Source of the DNA: Polytrichum commune | Taxonomy: Eukaryota; Streptophyta; Polytrichopsida; Polytrichales; Polytrichaceae | Direction: 5' to 3' | DNA: 64,000 nucleotides | Assembly (NCBI GenBank): GCA_950295325.1 | Contig: OX485805.1 | Coordinates: forward strand, 43,176,758 to 43,240,757 | In this document: positions 23,520 through 34,499 of the stretch, one piece after another | Position numbering within the stretch: the stretch's first letter is position 1 | How the letters are laid out: each line of letters starts with the position of its first letter | Program-made: the position numbers and the translations under genes | The notes under the pieces: generated by a model | Told to the model about the DNA's origin: nothing | Seen by the model: the letters and a program-made list of their open reading frames with translations, nothing else | Databases searched by the model: none

Positions 23520-23987
23520 GTAAGTATCTGAACTTTTCCAATCTTGCATTCTCTATCAATGTTTTGCACTCTCTTGCATTCTTTTGCATTCTCTTTCAAT
23601 TTCATGCATGTTCTTGCTTGCATTGTAATGCTTGTGGCTATAAATTGTTGTATGTTGTGAATCAGACAAGAATCATGAATGTCTGGAATGAGTTGTCACT
23701 TGTTGCATAACATATTCAATCTCTGGTGCATTAGGGTTTGAATTGCTTGAACAATTTCAAACCCAGAAATGTTAGACATTTTCAAGAGAGTTGTGTGATG
23801 CTTGGGTGTGAAGAATTGATTGAAATGTGAGAAGAATGCTCAAACCATAATGCAAGAATAATGCCATCAGGTTTTATTCATAAAAATGTGAGACCAGAAT
23901 CCTTGTGTTTAGATGTTTGAAAGTACGAATGTGTTGCACATGTAGGCATTGTTTGAAACACATGCTTTTGTGTTTTGATTTGTGCAG

Positions 23988-24040
23988 GAACCTAAAGGAG
24001 ATTTGAACAATATTTGTCATGGTCCCAACAAAGAAACCTG
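23988..24040 (+). CDS. cassette B candidate start exon a (MVPTKKP)
   Basis: Acceptor TTGTGCAG, ATG at 24,019, then VPTKKP and donor CCTG|GTGAGT in phase 1. The basic start resembles MAPKKRP (C) and MASKKRH (A). Joining to exon 1 at 25,235 keeps the frame. Joining to the exon at 25,061 gives an immediate stop, so the two start exons look mutually exclusive. Confidence 0.4.
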
Positions 24041-24115
24041 GTGAGTATCCCTAAAACTCTTCCTAGTTTGGTTGTAGGTGTGAAAGGGGTTTTTTCAAAG
24101 CGGATATTTCAAGTG

Positions 24116-24421
24116 CCCACGGGTGTTCACCCGTGGACTGTGCACTCGCCAAGTGCAGAGGCCCACGGGTGAACACCCGTGGGCGTCTCCACTCATCTGG
24201 TTGGAAGTGCCCACGGGTGTTCACCCATGGGCCTGACCACTCACCAAGTGGAGAAACCCACGGGTGAACACCCGTGGGCGTCTCCACTCATGTGGTTGGA
24301 AGTGCCCACGGGTGTTCACCCGTGGGCCCTGGCACTCACCTGGTGGGGAGGCTCACGGGTGAACACCCGTGGGCACTTCCAACCAGATGAGTGGGGACGC
24401 CCACGGGTGAACACCCGTGGG
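24116..24421. repeat. B-type array, seven sites at 46–48 bp
   Basis: Inverted repeats CCCACGGGTG, two bases, CACCCGTGGG start at 24,116, 24,162, 24,210, 24,257, 24,305, 24,352 and 24,400. The asymmetric centre alternates TT and AA for the first six sites, so neighbouring sites point in opposite directions. It lies in the leader intron. Confidence 0.9.
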
Positions 24422-24757
24422 CCTCTCCACTCATGAAAGTTTGAGAAGGGGACTTCATCAAATTCTAATCCACCTCCATAATGAATTTGATACGAGCGTA
24501 AAACATTGATTTTGCGTAATCTTATTGGTGTGGAGTCAAGGTTGTTATGTTATTTCATATTAATTTATTTCAAAATGGCATATTCTTGCCATTCACACCT
24601 TTCCCAAAGTTTTAAAACTTTTAGATTTATTTCATTTCTCTATATGAAATTATAAAGTTCAATAAGTCCACTCATGCAATAGTCAAAAGCATTAATCCAC
24701 GTTCCAACTTGCATCTTTGATTTTTTCATTTTCCAACCACCCATGTGGTGGGAAGAG

Positions 24758-24920
24758 CCCACGGGTGGTCACCCGTGGGCCTTGGCACTCACCAGGTGGA
24801 GAGGCCCACGGGTGAACACCCATGGGCCCTGGCACTCACCTGGTGGGGAGACTCACGGGTGAACACCCGTGGGCTTTACACTCACCTGGTTGGAAGTGCT
24901 CACGGGTGTTCACCCGTGGG
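24758..24920. repeat. B-type array, four sites at 47 bp
   Basis: Sites at 24,758, 24,805, 24,852 and 24,899, exactly 47 bp apart, with centres GG, AA, AA and TT. Single-base decay is seen in some arms (CATGGG, CTCACGG). Confidence 0.88.
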
Positions 24921-25060
24921 CCTGTGCACTCACCAAGTGGAGAAGCCATGGTTTGATAACTTTCTCTTGGTTTTTTTATGTACACATAGTTGTTAGGTCT
25001 TTGCATACATTTGAAGGTTCTAGACATAATCATGTGATAGACAGTTGGTGTTTCATTCAG

Positions 25061-25131
25061 GTGCATAGAGGTGTCGAAGTGATATCTCATTTGAATAGAG
25101 ATGGCAAGAACTAAGCAAACAACTCGTAAAG
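25061..25131 (+). CDS. cassette B candidate start exon b: histone H3 tail mimic (MARTKQTTRK)
   Basis: Acceptor TTCATTCAG, ATG at 25,101, then ARTKQTTRK and donor AAAG|GTATAA in phase 1. Spliced to the next exon (25,235) it reads MARTKQTTRK-VSGGAGRAV. Histone H3 begins ARTKQTARKSTGGKAPRK. Residues 1–6, 8–9 and 12–13 coincide in register, including the K4 and K9 positions. No histone fold follows, so this is not an H3 gene. The exon has both splice signals, but use of this ATG depends on start exon a being absent or bypassed. Confidence 0.45.
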
Positions 25132-25234
25132 GTATAACCACAATACCTATGTGCACATGAATGTTATATGATTTATACAATTCGTGATCATATTAAAATG
25201 CGCGGGGTACTAACACGTGCATGTTCTTCTACAG

Positions 25235-26535
25235 TATCTGGAGGTGCAGGCAGAGCGGTGAGTTACGATATTGAAGTTTTGAGCCCCGATTTGCAATGGT
25301 TCATACAGTACAGTGGTTTCGGGGAGACAACTGTACTCTCGCTGTACACGAAGAGTGGCCCTAATTCCACATGGAGAAAGTACCTGAAGGCAAAGCATGT
25401 ATTGGACATTCAAGCGGATGGGAACTGTGTATTGATAATGTGCAAGTCGTTAGAACGGAAGAAGGAGTTCAAGGTTGCAGGATTCGTGGAGGCTTTTTCA
25501 TATGCGGAGGTGAATGAAGAGCTCAACACCGAGGGAGAGAACATCCGCTTATTGAACGGTGAATTTCTCACCTATTGTATAGAATATTCTGAGACAAATG
25601 AGCACACCAAGACCGTTGAGGAGAGATCAGCAATGATCGAGCAAGACTACAAGTCTGCTCTACGACGAGTGAAGGTTATAGTTGAGGAGGCAAAGGCGGC
25701 AAGGTTGGAAGCAGCTTTGAAGAAGAAGCAAATCCGCGATGGGAAGAAGAAGGATCCTGCTGATGTTCGTGCAGCCTCGTCTAGGAAGAAGACGAGACCC
25801 GATGAAGGACAGGAATTAATTGTTGAAGACACTCCCAGCGAGGACGTTGTAACCAAGAGAGGCAAAAAGAAAGCAGCCGACGATAGTCCCTTTCTTGAAC
25901 TCGAGAAGATTCCGAAGCGATCAATGCATGGGCCTCCAGACAAATCGGTTGGAGACAGGTTGATGGATATGGACTTGTTCAAGAACAAGTACAATAGGGT
26001 GTGGATCTTCGGGGAAGGCGTGAATGAATTTGTGAATATTGACAATATAGAGCGTGGAGATGCATGGTATAATTGCCGACCCATATCCGAGGCGCATTTG
26101 AAGGAGATGAAGACATGGTTATTCAACTATGCATTCATTCCGAAGATTCACCCCAACTTCCTGACAATCGTTCCTTCGGATAGGCGAAGAAAACCGACAA
26201 ATTTTGAGGAGGTGAAGGACAAATCGTTCCACGTGATAAATGGACAACACACGTTAGCCGCCTGTCTTGAGTATGTAAATGACCCCAGCAACACAGACGA
26301 GGTGAAGAGGTTTTTCTCGAAATGGCCCTGTAATATGGTCTGGGCACCTGAAGGTGATGACGACCCTCTGTTCCACCTTTCTGGCGTTCTGAACTTGGAT
26401 AGTGAATACATGAAGCATTTTCCATCATTTACGGAGTGCATTTAGTACGCTAGAAAGACTTGGATTAGGCGAGGAAGACCTGACCGAACGGTACGCGAGA
26501 AGTCCAACAACACGGAAGTTTTTAAGAGATGGAAG
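25235..26535 (+). pseudogene. cassette B exon 1: N-terminal domain plus ParB-like segment (in-frame stop)
   Basis: After acceptor TTCTACAG the exon reads SGGAGRAVSYDIEV, then a domain of about 130 residues, a Lys-rich linker (AALKKKQIRDGKKKDP) and the ParB-like part. This part is the clearest of the three copies: NCRPISEAHLKEMKTWL, PKIHPNFLTIVP, then FHVINGQHTLAACLEY (GQHT at 26,242–26,253). It matches the ParB order of R-P-I..., a helix, then G-x-H-x-x-A-A. An in-frame TAG at 26,443–26,445 interrupts (TECI*YARKTW), where A has NIVAGRTLW and C has NIMASREVW. The frame then continues to RWK|GTATAT, phase 0. Confidence 0.6.
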
Positions 26536-26580
26536 GTATATTTCAAACGTGTAACTTTTGAATTTCTCATTTGTGTGAGT

Positions 26581-26602
26581 CCCACGGGTGTTCACTCGTG
26601 GG
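26581..26602. repeat. B-type site in intron 1
   Basis: CCCACGGGTG, TT, CACTCGTGGG: one mismatch, 45 nt after the donor. Confidence 0.85.
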
Positions 26603-26684
26603 CGACTATCATGTTGTTGGTGATTGATAGAAATACATGAAGGTTTTTTCATAGAGATTGAAACATGGCCGGTGTTTGATACAG

Positions 26685-27963
26685 GCATTCATTACGTGCA
26701 TCATGTGGACGTTCCGCGTGGAGAAGGAGACCAACCTGATCATGAAGCACGTCTTGCCTGTATTGAGCGATGACATTTGGAGGAAGTGGGAGCGGATATT
26801 CAAGGATTACAAGAGTGGTGACTATGTAGACCCGAAGACCGGAGCTCTCATGAAAGAGACTAAGGGTTTTAAATCGAAGGTGGTCAGAGTTTAGGGTTTT
26901 AAATCGAAGGTGGTCAAGAACGATCTGAAGCAATTTCGGGGATAGACGGAGATTGAGCTCGACATGGCAACGGATCAAATCCTCACCACCGAAGATGGAC
27001 AGGAGCACCCTCGGCATACCTTGAAGACTGTGCGCGATTGGGTGGTGAATAGGAAGAAGAAGAATAAAACCTATATCGCAATGGCACATTGTCTAGACCC
27101 GACCCCATTGTATATAGTTAACGTTGATCAGAAGGAGACCATTGATCGGGATTGTTGGAGATTGTGGAAGCTTGCGAATAATTTTGGTAAACTCCAGCGA
27201 GAACGACTTGTGGATTTGCTTGGATCGGAGTACCTTCTTGGCGCTATGAATCCCGCAAGGAAAAGAATACCTATTCCTGACCGGTTTAAAGAAGGAGTGA
27301 GAAACATACTAGGTACGCATAACACCGAGGTTATGCCAGAGCATGTCGTGTTGTCTATTGACAACAACTACAAGTTCAATGGTGGGACAGTGCTTGCACG
27401 CGTACGTGGACACAAGGTTTGTCCCCGGAGTCCAGGTGGGAATAGACACTGGAGGGCGTGTGAATGATGCTTTGGATTCCACTCTACAAGGTCTTCGTCG
27501 TGATTTCCCAGGCATTTTGAACTCCCCCCAGTTGTGGACTGTGATTTCGGAATATCCCGATCGGCATTTCATTCACAATGTACTGAAGACGTATCTACCG
27601 AGCACCGTCCGATTTTGTGATGCCTTCTACCATGGCACTAAAGAGGAGAAAATTGCATCTCGTGATTGCTTCTTCGAGTCGAATGCTCTTCGTGTTACAA
27701 CCTGCATTTTTCCCTATAGAGGCGAATCAAGTTCGGAGGTGGCTGTGCGGCTCTGTGGAGGTCGGAAGATGTTGGACGTCCATGATCCGGGGCGATATAA
27801 ACGGTATTCAGTGAAAAAGGCGTATTCCAATAAGGAGGCCAAGAGTTTATTCAAGGGGGAGTTGAGGATGCAGACCTACATTGATATCATCAAGCCTTCA
27901 TGTCTTGAGGGGTCATTTTTTTTGAATATTTGTGGAGGCAATAAGGCGCATATAGTGGCACAT
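26685..27963 (+). pseudogene. cassette B exon 2: methyltransferase-like segment, several lesions, GC donor
   Basis: Acceptor GATACAG, start AFITCIMWTF, aligning with A (TFSNAILTKF). Lesions: a 30-bp tandem duplication (GGTTTTAAATCGAAGG at 26,864 and 26,894) bringing a TAG at 26,892; another TAG at 26,943; and a frameshift around 27,400–27,415 (ORF ending RGHKVCP, next frame DTRFVPGVQVGID). The end reads GELRMQTYIDIIK...LNICGGNKAHIVAH, homologous to ELRMDFYIGVLK...NVFGGTK in A. The donor is CAT|GCAAGT, a GC-type 5' splice site where A and C have GTGAGT and GTAAGT. This is the most damaged exon of the three cassettes. Confidence 0.55.
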
Positions 27964-28069
27964 GCAAGTATTGAGCATTTTTTCCCCTTATTGTTTATTG
28001 AATTTCGCGGTATTATCGTTAGTTTGGATGATGTACTAGATAACCTAAACCACAAACCGAGTGGAGAGG

Positions 28070-28091
28070 CCCACGGGTCAACACCCGTGGG
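28070..28091. repeat. B-type site in intron 2
   Basis: CCCACGGGTC, AA, CACCCGTGGG. It is followed by three to four CACCTGGTTGATAG-like repeats. Confidence 0.85.
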
Positions 28092-28301
28092 CCTAGACAT
28101 CCACCTGGTTGGAATCCACGTGCACTATATCCACATGGTTGATAGCCACCTGGTTGATAGCCACCTGGTTTATAGGTTTCCAAAAAATTGGTTGGTTGAC
28201 AGTCAACAAGTTGAGAGCGTTGGTTTGATGATTTTCATTTCGCTTTTGATGTAGACAAATTTGATTGAGAAGTTTGTTTTGTCATTCCTTGGTTTTTGCA
28301 G

Positions 28302-30035
28302 GCCTTGGGTATGAAGGTTTTGAATATTGTGCCGGTGGAGATGCTAGAGGTGGCAAAGACGAAAATGATTTCCGCAATTGACTGGAGCCTACAAAGGTGG
28401 AATGAAGAAGGAAAAGTCGTTGCCCAGGACATGGAAGAGGAAGAAGGACGTATCGTGGGGAGAAGCGAGCATGCCAGGGACACAGTTGAAGAGGAGGAAG
28501 AGGAGGAGGAGGAAGAGGAAGAGGTGGAGGACGAAGATAGCCCAATTGTTGTCCTAGGGGAGTCTGAAGAGGAAGAGGAAGAGGAAGAGGAGGAGGAGGA
28601 GGATGATGTCATGGACGAGGTACTTGCGGAGGCCATGGCGGAGGCGGAGGAAGAGGCCTTCAATTACAAGGTATCGGCCATGGCCATGTCCCCGGAGGAG
28701 GTTCCCCACGGGTGTTCACCCGTGGGGGAGGGGGAGGGGGAGGACAAGGACGAGCGGCAAGAGGATGCTTCCAACCTAGAGGAAGTTGTTCGTCCACAGT
28801 CCGAGCACAGTGTCTGTCTCCCTATGGGATCTATCTCGTCCGGGATCCCATCTACACCCGGCCGCGGGTTTGTACAAGTGGATACATCTAGACGAAGTGA
28901 AGAACAACCAGATGTTCAACCTATGGAAGAATCTAACGAGGATGAGCGTCCGCGGTCAGCAGAAGCAGATCAAGTGGGGGCTAATCCTGTTGGAAGGTCT
29001 ACATCGAAACCGTCTGCAAGGAAGAAAATGAAAGCTCCCCGAAGGGGAAGGTCATCTCTACGTCCCCCTAGAGTTGGAGATCATTCACGGTCTTCGGAGG
29101 CAATGGAGCATTCTGGGCTTCATACCGAGGTTGAATTTGGCCAAGTAGCGGATGTGCAGGATGTTCCGCGTGATGCAATCATGTCTGAAGCTGTGCATGT
29201 TGAAGGGGCAAGCACAGATTTGAATGTCAGCTCACCTGTGGAGGACGTTGCCGCTGCCGTTCTCGAGGTCCTAGGCCATGGGCGATCACACCGACATTCC
29301 CCTGATGTTGTGGATGCAGAAGAGCCTACTGTAGCGGCACCATCCAATGAAGCAGAGGAGGTTATTCGAACCGAAGTCATATGCTTGGATAGTGATGACG
29401 ATGTGCCCGAAAGATGCGTAGAACTAGATGTGAGGGTGAAGGTGAGAGATCGAGTTCCACATCGGGTTCGGGGGACGTTTGCTGACTACATGACGGATGA
29501 TTCCGAGGATGAGGATTATGGGAAACCCGGGTACAACAGAGTAAAACTCAACTTTGTTGATGACCCTCACCCGGTGTTTGCTGGGAGACCTAACATGGGC
29601 AAGGAATCGGATGGGAAGGACAAGGTGCATGTTGCCCCATTTGTGGACAAATATTTGGTAGACGTACCCGAGAATGTGCGATTGAATCTGGCGCATTTGT
29701 ACAAGTCGTACGACTATCACAAGATGTTCACTTATCTCTCCACTCCAGCGTTTTGTGAAGCAGTGAAGGTGAAACATATTCTTCATGCTGCTGCATTAAA
29801 GAAAATGAGAAAGAGATGGACAGCGTTCGAAGCTCCCAAACATCGTGAAGAACGAGGTCAATTCGCGGGGTCCTCAGCCGCTCAAGCCGGCAGTGTTGTG
29901 GACTCTACGTTGGAGATCATTGACATTAGTGGAGTGCCAGAGTCTCCAAGGAGGGAAGTCAATGTTGCAGTTGCGGAGTCCTCAAGCCCTCATGTCGAAC
30001 GTGTTGCTGAGGGTCAACCGGCATCGTCCGAAATG
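28302..30035 (+). CDS. cassette B exon 3: acidic linker with SUMO-interaction-like motif
   Basis: 578 codons, phase 0 (TTTTGCAG|GCC ... GAAATG|GTAATA). The start ALGMKVLNIVPVEM aligns with MLGLQVNSF (A) and MLGLKMYSY (C). Two long Glu tracts follow (28,480–28,610). A B-type palindrome at 28,705 is translated as VPHGCSPVGEG. EVICLDSDDDVPE (29,376–29,402) is a strong SUMO-interacting-motif candidate. A more ordered segment follows (RGTFADYMTDDSEDEDYGKP, VKLNFVDDPHPVFAGRPN, VPENVRLNLAHLYKSYDYHK, AALKKMRKRW), which is not clearly present in A or C. Intact. Nuclear, chromatin-linked action is plausible but inferred. Confidence 0.6.
28705..28726. repeat. B-type palindrome inside coding exon 3
   Basis: Perfect arms CCCACGGGTG and CACCCGTGGG with centre TT, read in frame. 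Confidence 0.9.
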
Positions 30036-30120
30036 GTAATACATACTACCTTTCCAATGCAATATTGTGTTTATCTTGGAAGCAAAGTCGTCAAGATTTC
30101 TAAAAGTGTCTTCGCAATAG

Positions 30121-30212
30121 GTGTTGGTTGCGACAGAACGGGATGTCATTCCACCGAGTTCTCATGACGACCCTGCACATGGTGGGGATCCCCCCCCAAG
30201 CCAAACTCAAGG
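30121..30212 (+). CDS. cassette B small linker exon (predicted)
   Basis: Between acceptor TCGCAATAG and donor CTCAAG|GTATCA, reading VLVATERDVIPPSSHDDPAH. Cassettes A and C have no separate exon here. The 92-nt length does not keep the frame to the HAD exon, so an alternative acceptor (after GCGACAG) together with another small exon near 30,426–30,457 is possible. Uncertain. Confidence 0.3.
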
Positions 30213-30245
30213 TATCATATATAGTGTTATTTGAATGCAATTGGT

Positions 30246-30370
30246 CCCACGGGTGAACACCCGTGGGGCCACCTGGTTATACTTTTCAATTTCCATACAA
30301 ATTGTTATCTCTCGAGTAATATTTATATAAGGGATTTTTGATATTGTGCCCACGGGTGTTCACCCGTGGG
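30246..30370. repeat. two B-type sites before the HAD exon
   Basis: 30,246–30,267 (centre AA) and 30,349–30,370 (centre TT), both with perfect arms and in opposite orientation. Confidence 0.88.
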
Positions 30371-30630
30371 AGATTATGGGTTTGAGCGTGTGGATCTCAT
30401 AAGTCATGTGTGCATGTGGTCACAGGTCATACAGCCACTGCCGGAATACCACCTTCGGTACGATATTTTACTCGATCTCGCAGAACTAATCCATAAATGT
30501 GGAGGCATTATTTTATCTTGCATACTGATGTGTACCCAACGTGTTGTTTCATTCGATAAAAATCATGTAGAATATACATTTTCCTTAGATAGAAATCCTT
30601 TACAATGACTTTCAATTTTGTCATCGCCAG

Positions 30631-31413
30631 ATCCTCACCTCTCCAACCACTGTTGTCCATCGGAGAGAGAAGATATGGTTAGTGCTGGATGTGAACGGGA
30701 TCTTGGTGAGGTCAACAAAGTGCGACAATGTCAACACCAGGAAGACTCTTGAATCACAACATAGCCCTCAGATAACTGGGGAGTTGGCTCCACTCTTTCT
30801 CCCATATAGTGCCCTCATACCTAGGAAAGGACTGGGACGCTTTCTGCGTTTTGTTCTTTCAAACTTCCATGTCGTCATCTGGTCGTCGAAGCTTATGAAG
30901 AATCTTCAGCCAATTGTCCGGCACTTCTTCAATGGTTGTAGACATCCAGAGTATGTGTTTGGGCAAGAATTGTGTCACACTCTGAAGGATGAGAGAGGAC
31001 AAGTTCTTCCTAGTCCTATGAATGCTGATTCAAGCTTCTTCATGAAAGACCTGTGCGCATTTTTTGAGTGGAGCCGGACGCATCCAGTGCCGCATACGAA
31101 GCAACCCAGTCATAGGACTACATTACTTGTTGATGACTCCCCTTACAAATGCATCCCAAACCCTCCTGGGAGCTACATTAACCCTCCCCCATTTATGTCA
31201 ACCCAAAGCTTGGATACTTTGCATAGTTACCTGCAAAGGCTCTTGAGTTCTCAACAGTATGTGCCAGATTTTGTGGGGAGCAACCCTTATCCATCAGGAC
31301 AGGGACCCTTCAATTTAGAGCTGCCAAGTTCTCAAATTTATAAGCAATCATTAGCTAGACATAAAATACTGACTTCTGCCCGTATGGTTCCAGAGGCTCA
31401 GATGTTAATGTAG
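30631..31413 (+). CDS. cassette B exon 4: FCP1/NLI-type HAD phosphatase domain
   Basis: Acceptor ATCGCCAG, then ILTSPTTVVHRREK and motif I WLVLDVNGILV, motif II VVIWSSKLM, late motif LLVDDSPYKC with NPPGSY. The domain is complete and open to the stop at 31,411. Motif I has Asn in place of the second Asp, as in A and C. The C-terminus (SLARHKILTSARM) is longer than in A and C. An ATG at 30,682 (MLDVNGIL) lies inside motif I and cannot be the start. This is the best preserved exon of cassette B. Confidence 0.75.
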   Translation: MLTSPTTVVHRREKIWLVLDVNGILVRSTKCDNVNTRKTLESQHSPQITGELAPLFLPYSALIPRKGLGRFLRFVLSNFHVVIWSSKLMKNLQPIVRHFFNGCRHPEYVFGQELCHTLKDERGQVLPSPMNADSSFFMKDLCAFFEWSRTHPVPHTKQPSHRTTLLVDDSPYKCIPNPPGSYINPPPFMSTQSLDTLHSYLQRLLSSQQYVPDFVGSNPYPSGQGPFNLELPSSQIYKQSLARHKILTSARMVPEAQMLM

Positions 31414-31655
31414 ATTCCCTATTGGGGCCGCCTATAGTGCACATTTGCACTATCGGTACATTGTATTTGAAATAAGTGGATCTGAAACTTTGTTGCCTTT
31501 CAACTTCATTTGAAACTTGTTTTGGTTTTGTGGATTTTCTTCATGCAAACATGTCATGGTCATGAATGTATCTCACTGGGATTCTACTACTTTGCAACAC
31601 TGCGGTGTTAGAGAATACCCGACTATTTCCAACCACAGTGAATGTCTGGCATTGT

Positions 31656-31677
31656 CCCACGGGTGTTCACCCGTGGC
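31656..31677. repeat. B-type site downstream of the HAD exon
   Basis: CCCACGGGTG, TT, CACCCGTGGC. Confidence 0.82.
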
Positions 31678-31826
31678 AATGTGGTAGTTGATGCAATGAA
31701 TGTATCAGGCCACTTGGACAATGTTAGTTGTGATTTTGGGAATTATGGTTGTCATAGCGAATTTTAATATGTAGGACTTAGTCGGCTATAATTCATATGT
31801 TTTGAACATGTTCATCTTTACTACAG

Positions 31827-32008
31827 GGCAACGGACGGGCTCCTCTTGCACATAATGTCCTTCTTCCATGGACTCTTATGTTATTGTATCCTAACAGCAT
31901 TCCCCATTCCAAACGTGACCTAAGAACTATATTGCCAGTCCACCATGTCGACAACGTCCTCCGGATGCTAACGCCGACTTCGCCGAAGTGACATCTCCAT
32001 GCCCTGAG
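31827..32008 (+). pseudogene. cassette B exon 5 (shifted)
   Basis: Acceptor TACTACAG, donor CCTGAG|GTAATT. The 182-nt length is one short of a codon multiple. The first frame runs to VDNVLRMLTP; another frame gives DANADFAEVTSPCPE near the end, resembling DAASAVDYSK...VDSPPAK in A. Probably a one-base lesion. Confidence 0.35.
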
Positions 32009-32095
32009 GTAATTCATTTTCCATATGAATCCCAATTTTTTTAGTTGTGTTTCATCGACGGGATTCTAATATCAATTTGTCGTTTGTTGTGTTAG

Positions 32096-32482
32096 ACACA
32101 TATGCTCCAAACACGCGATGTTGCGCTCGCGGTTGCGGTGGCTGTTCCGGTCGTGGTTGAGGAGGCTGTTCCGGTCGATGTTGCGGGTCCGGTCACACGC
32201 GCTCGGGTGAAGAGACACCTTTCTCTCCAAACCACTCACCCCAGTGAGCCCACGGGCTCGGGAAATAGTTCTGGATGTTGGAGGTGTAGTTCACCCAATA
32301 CCACCTCATCCATGTCTGATTACGTGGCTGCAAGGGTGAAACAACTTCGAGAAGCTATAGTTTTGATGGAGGAGAAAAAACGGCTTGAAGAAGTCAAGCG
32401 CAAGCAATGTACTATAGCTCAAAGACAACCTCATGACAAGATGTTGAAAATGATTAAGGATTCATACTCCTCTTGTAGATAG
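32096..32482 (+). CDS. cassette B exon 6: C-terminal tail
   Basis: Acceptor TGTGTTAG, start THMLQTRDVALAV (A starts TPMYTNVGRAS), phase 0. A Val/Ala-rich stretch is followed by basic, Ser-rich TRARVKRHLSLQTTHPSEP and a helical end (YVAARVKQLREAIVLMEEKK). Position and splice layout match exon 6 of A and C. Sequence similarity is weak. Confidence 0.45.
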   Translation, partial: THMLQTRDVALAVAVAVPVVVEEAVPVDVAGPVTRARVKRHLSLQTTHPSEPTGSGNSSGCWRCSSPNTTSSMSDYVAARVKQLREAIVLMEEKKRLEEVKRKQCTIAQRQPHDKMLKMIKDSYSSCR

Positions 32483-32506
32483 CCGGACCTTTATGGTGAT
32501 AGATTT

Positions 32507-33060
32507 TCCACGGGTGTTCACCCGTGGATACAACAATTCATATACTTTGTTCACATTTTTTGTGCCCACTGTGGCATCTATGATTCATTCAAATGATTTT
32601 TTGACCCTCATTTGTGTAGTCGGATATGACATGTAGACCTTCCTTCATGTGTTATGGATCTTGCATCGTGTGTTGCATGGCGTTGATTGTTCACGGGCGT
32701 TCACTCGTGGTTAGATGTATTTGTATTCTCTGAGTAGTATTAAGTGCCCATGATAGCTTTTATGATTAGACCCATTATATTTGCATACATTTGTTGACAT
32801 GCGCATGGTTGTTCCTTAGTGGTGTCGACTTATGTTGTATTATGGATATAGGCTCATCTGTTGCGGGGTGTTGGTTGGTCACGAGTGAACACCCGTGGTG
32901 ACAACTGGGCTAAGTTTTTATGTGGGCTAGAATATGCATTATTTTAGCTTATATATATACACCAATGTGCATGAAATAGTGTGTTAGTCTATGTTGATGA
33001 CCTTCCTCTTGTTCTAAACCTTGTCAATGATGGCAATTCACGGGTATTTACTCGTGAACC
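32507..33060. repeat. decaying B-type sites in the 3' flank
   Basis: A good copy at 32,507–32,528 is followed by weaker ones near 32,690 (TTCACGGGCGTTCACTCGTG), 32,879 (TCACGAGTGAACACCCGTGG) and 33,039 (TTCACGGGTATTTACTCGTG). Decay increases away from the gene. Confidence 0.7.
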
Positions 33061-34499
33061 ACGTTCCCAATGCACGTTCCCATCGGTACGAATTGTCTCA
33101 TAATGGCCCAATTGGCTCATTTTAGTTAATATCCCCATAAACTCTTAAAGCTCACAATATGTCAATTGTAAAGTGTGCACACAACATTACTCCATTCTCA
33201 AGCATGCAACTATGACAATGACTAACCTTTGTGGAAGTCATTAATGAAATTTCAAGCACAAATGTCACATTCTAGTTCATTCTTCCAAGGATGTTTGAAC
33301 CTATCCTCAAATACAATTTATTCTTAGCATTGTTTATGAGCAAAACATGCAAAGTTGGGAATGTATGTCCTCATAACATTCACAAAATCAAATGTTCCTT
33401 TCATTAGTATATAATGTGTAATTATTTCAAATAACATATTCACATGATAAAGATCGTATGTACTATAACCTTGTTATTAGTCTCCACGTACTAAGGATGA
33501 CCTGATTATGACCACTATATCACATGTTCGCTTTAGTGAGTTTAGACCCTAAACGTTCACACAACCGTATTTCTCATCCTCCAATTTAAATGTTGTCATG
33601 ACTACAAAAATTTGTATTTAAATTTACAAGCACTAAGGCCCTGTCATTTGACATACGTGCCAATCATTTATGGCTTGTGGTGCAACAAGTCCCAATTTAT
33701 TGTTTTTATTTGAACTTGCTTTACCTCTGCCAACAAACCCTAAACCCTAAACCCTAAACCCTAATATATGTTGTTTAATGTATGTGGAGCGACCATTGAC
33801 CAATAAAGTGTTTACTTGAATGGCTTCAGATGATGTTGAACTCATGGGGGTGTAGGGATTACATTTGTAATCATTATGCTTCTCATGTCTTCCATATAAA
33901 TATATTAATGTTTCATAGTATAAATCAAACAACCGATTTTTCTGTTTTTCCCAAAAAAACTATGACAAGTTGTCAATACATTTTGCCTAATTCCATATTA
34001 TAATAATTGACGATACATAAACTTGTGTAATTGAGTTAGTGTAATGCTACTTATTAGGGGATCTCTGATAGGCTATAGCCTTGTCCTCCAACATTAAACA
34101 ACATAGAAATTACAATACGTATTCATATTATCAAACCATGTAAATGGTTACCATACTAATAATATTAAACATTGTAATTGCCTTTGAGCATTTGTGATTC
34201 CATATGTCTACACATGCACAATTATAAAACATATCATGGCTTAATCTCAATGTTAGCAATTCCAATTAAGGACCATTCAATTCAATACATTGAAATCAGA
34301 GTTGGGAAAGATGTTCAACTAAGATGACATAGTTCAATGTGAAATGAATTGTGTTCTTTATCTAAAGTCTCTAAACGGCTTAGAAGCCAATAAGTTGAAG
34401 TACTTTGGAAAATTAAAGATTTTGTGCAATACCTTAGGCTATGGACATGTTTCGGAACAAATTAAATGCCGCTAAAGGAAGTGTGGTAAGGGTTTAGGA
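33061..34499. other. no gene; interstitial telomeric repeat at 33,735–33,764
   Basis: AT-rich sequence without coding support. Four CCCTAAA units lie in tandem at 33,735–33,764. No copy of the TAGTG terminus was found for cassette B. Confidence 0.5.

Noticed and set aside
24116-24920. CRISPR-like array
   Set aside because: The repeats are palindromes with repeated, not unique, spacers in a plant nuclear context.
25061-25131. A true histone H3 gene
   Set aside because: Only the tail-like start is present. The following exon has no histone fold.
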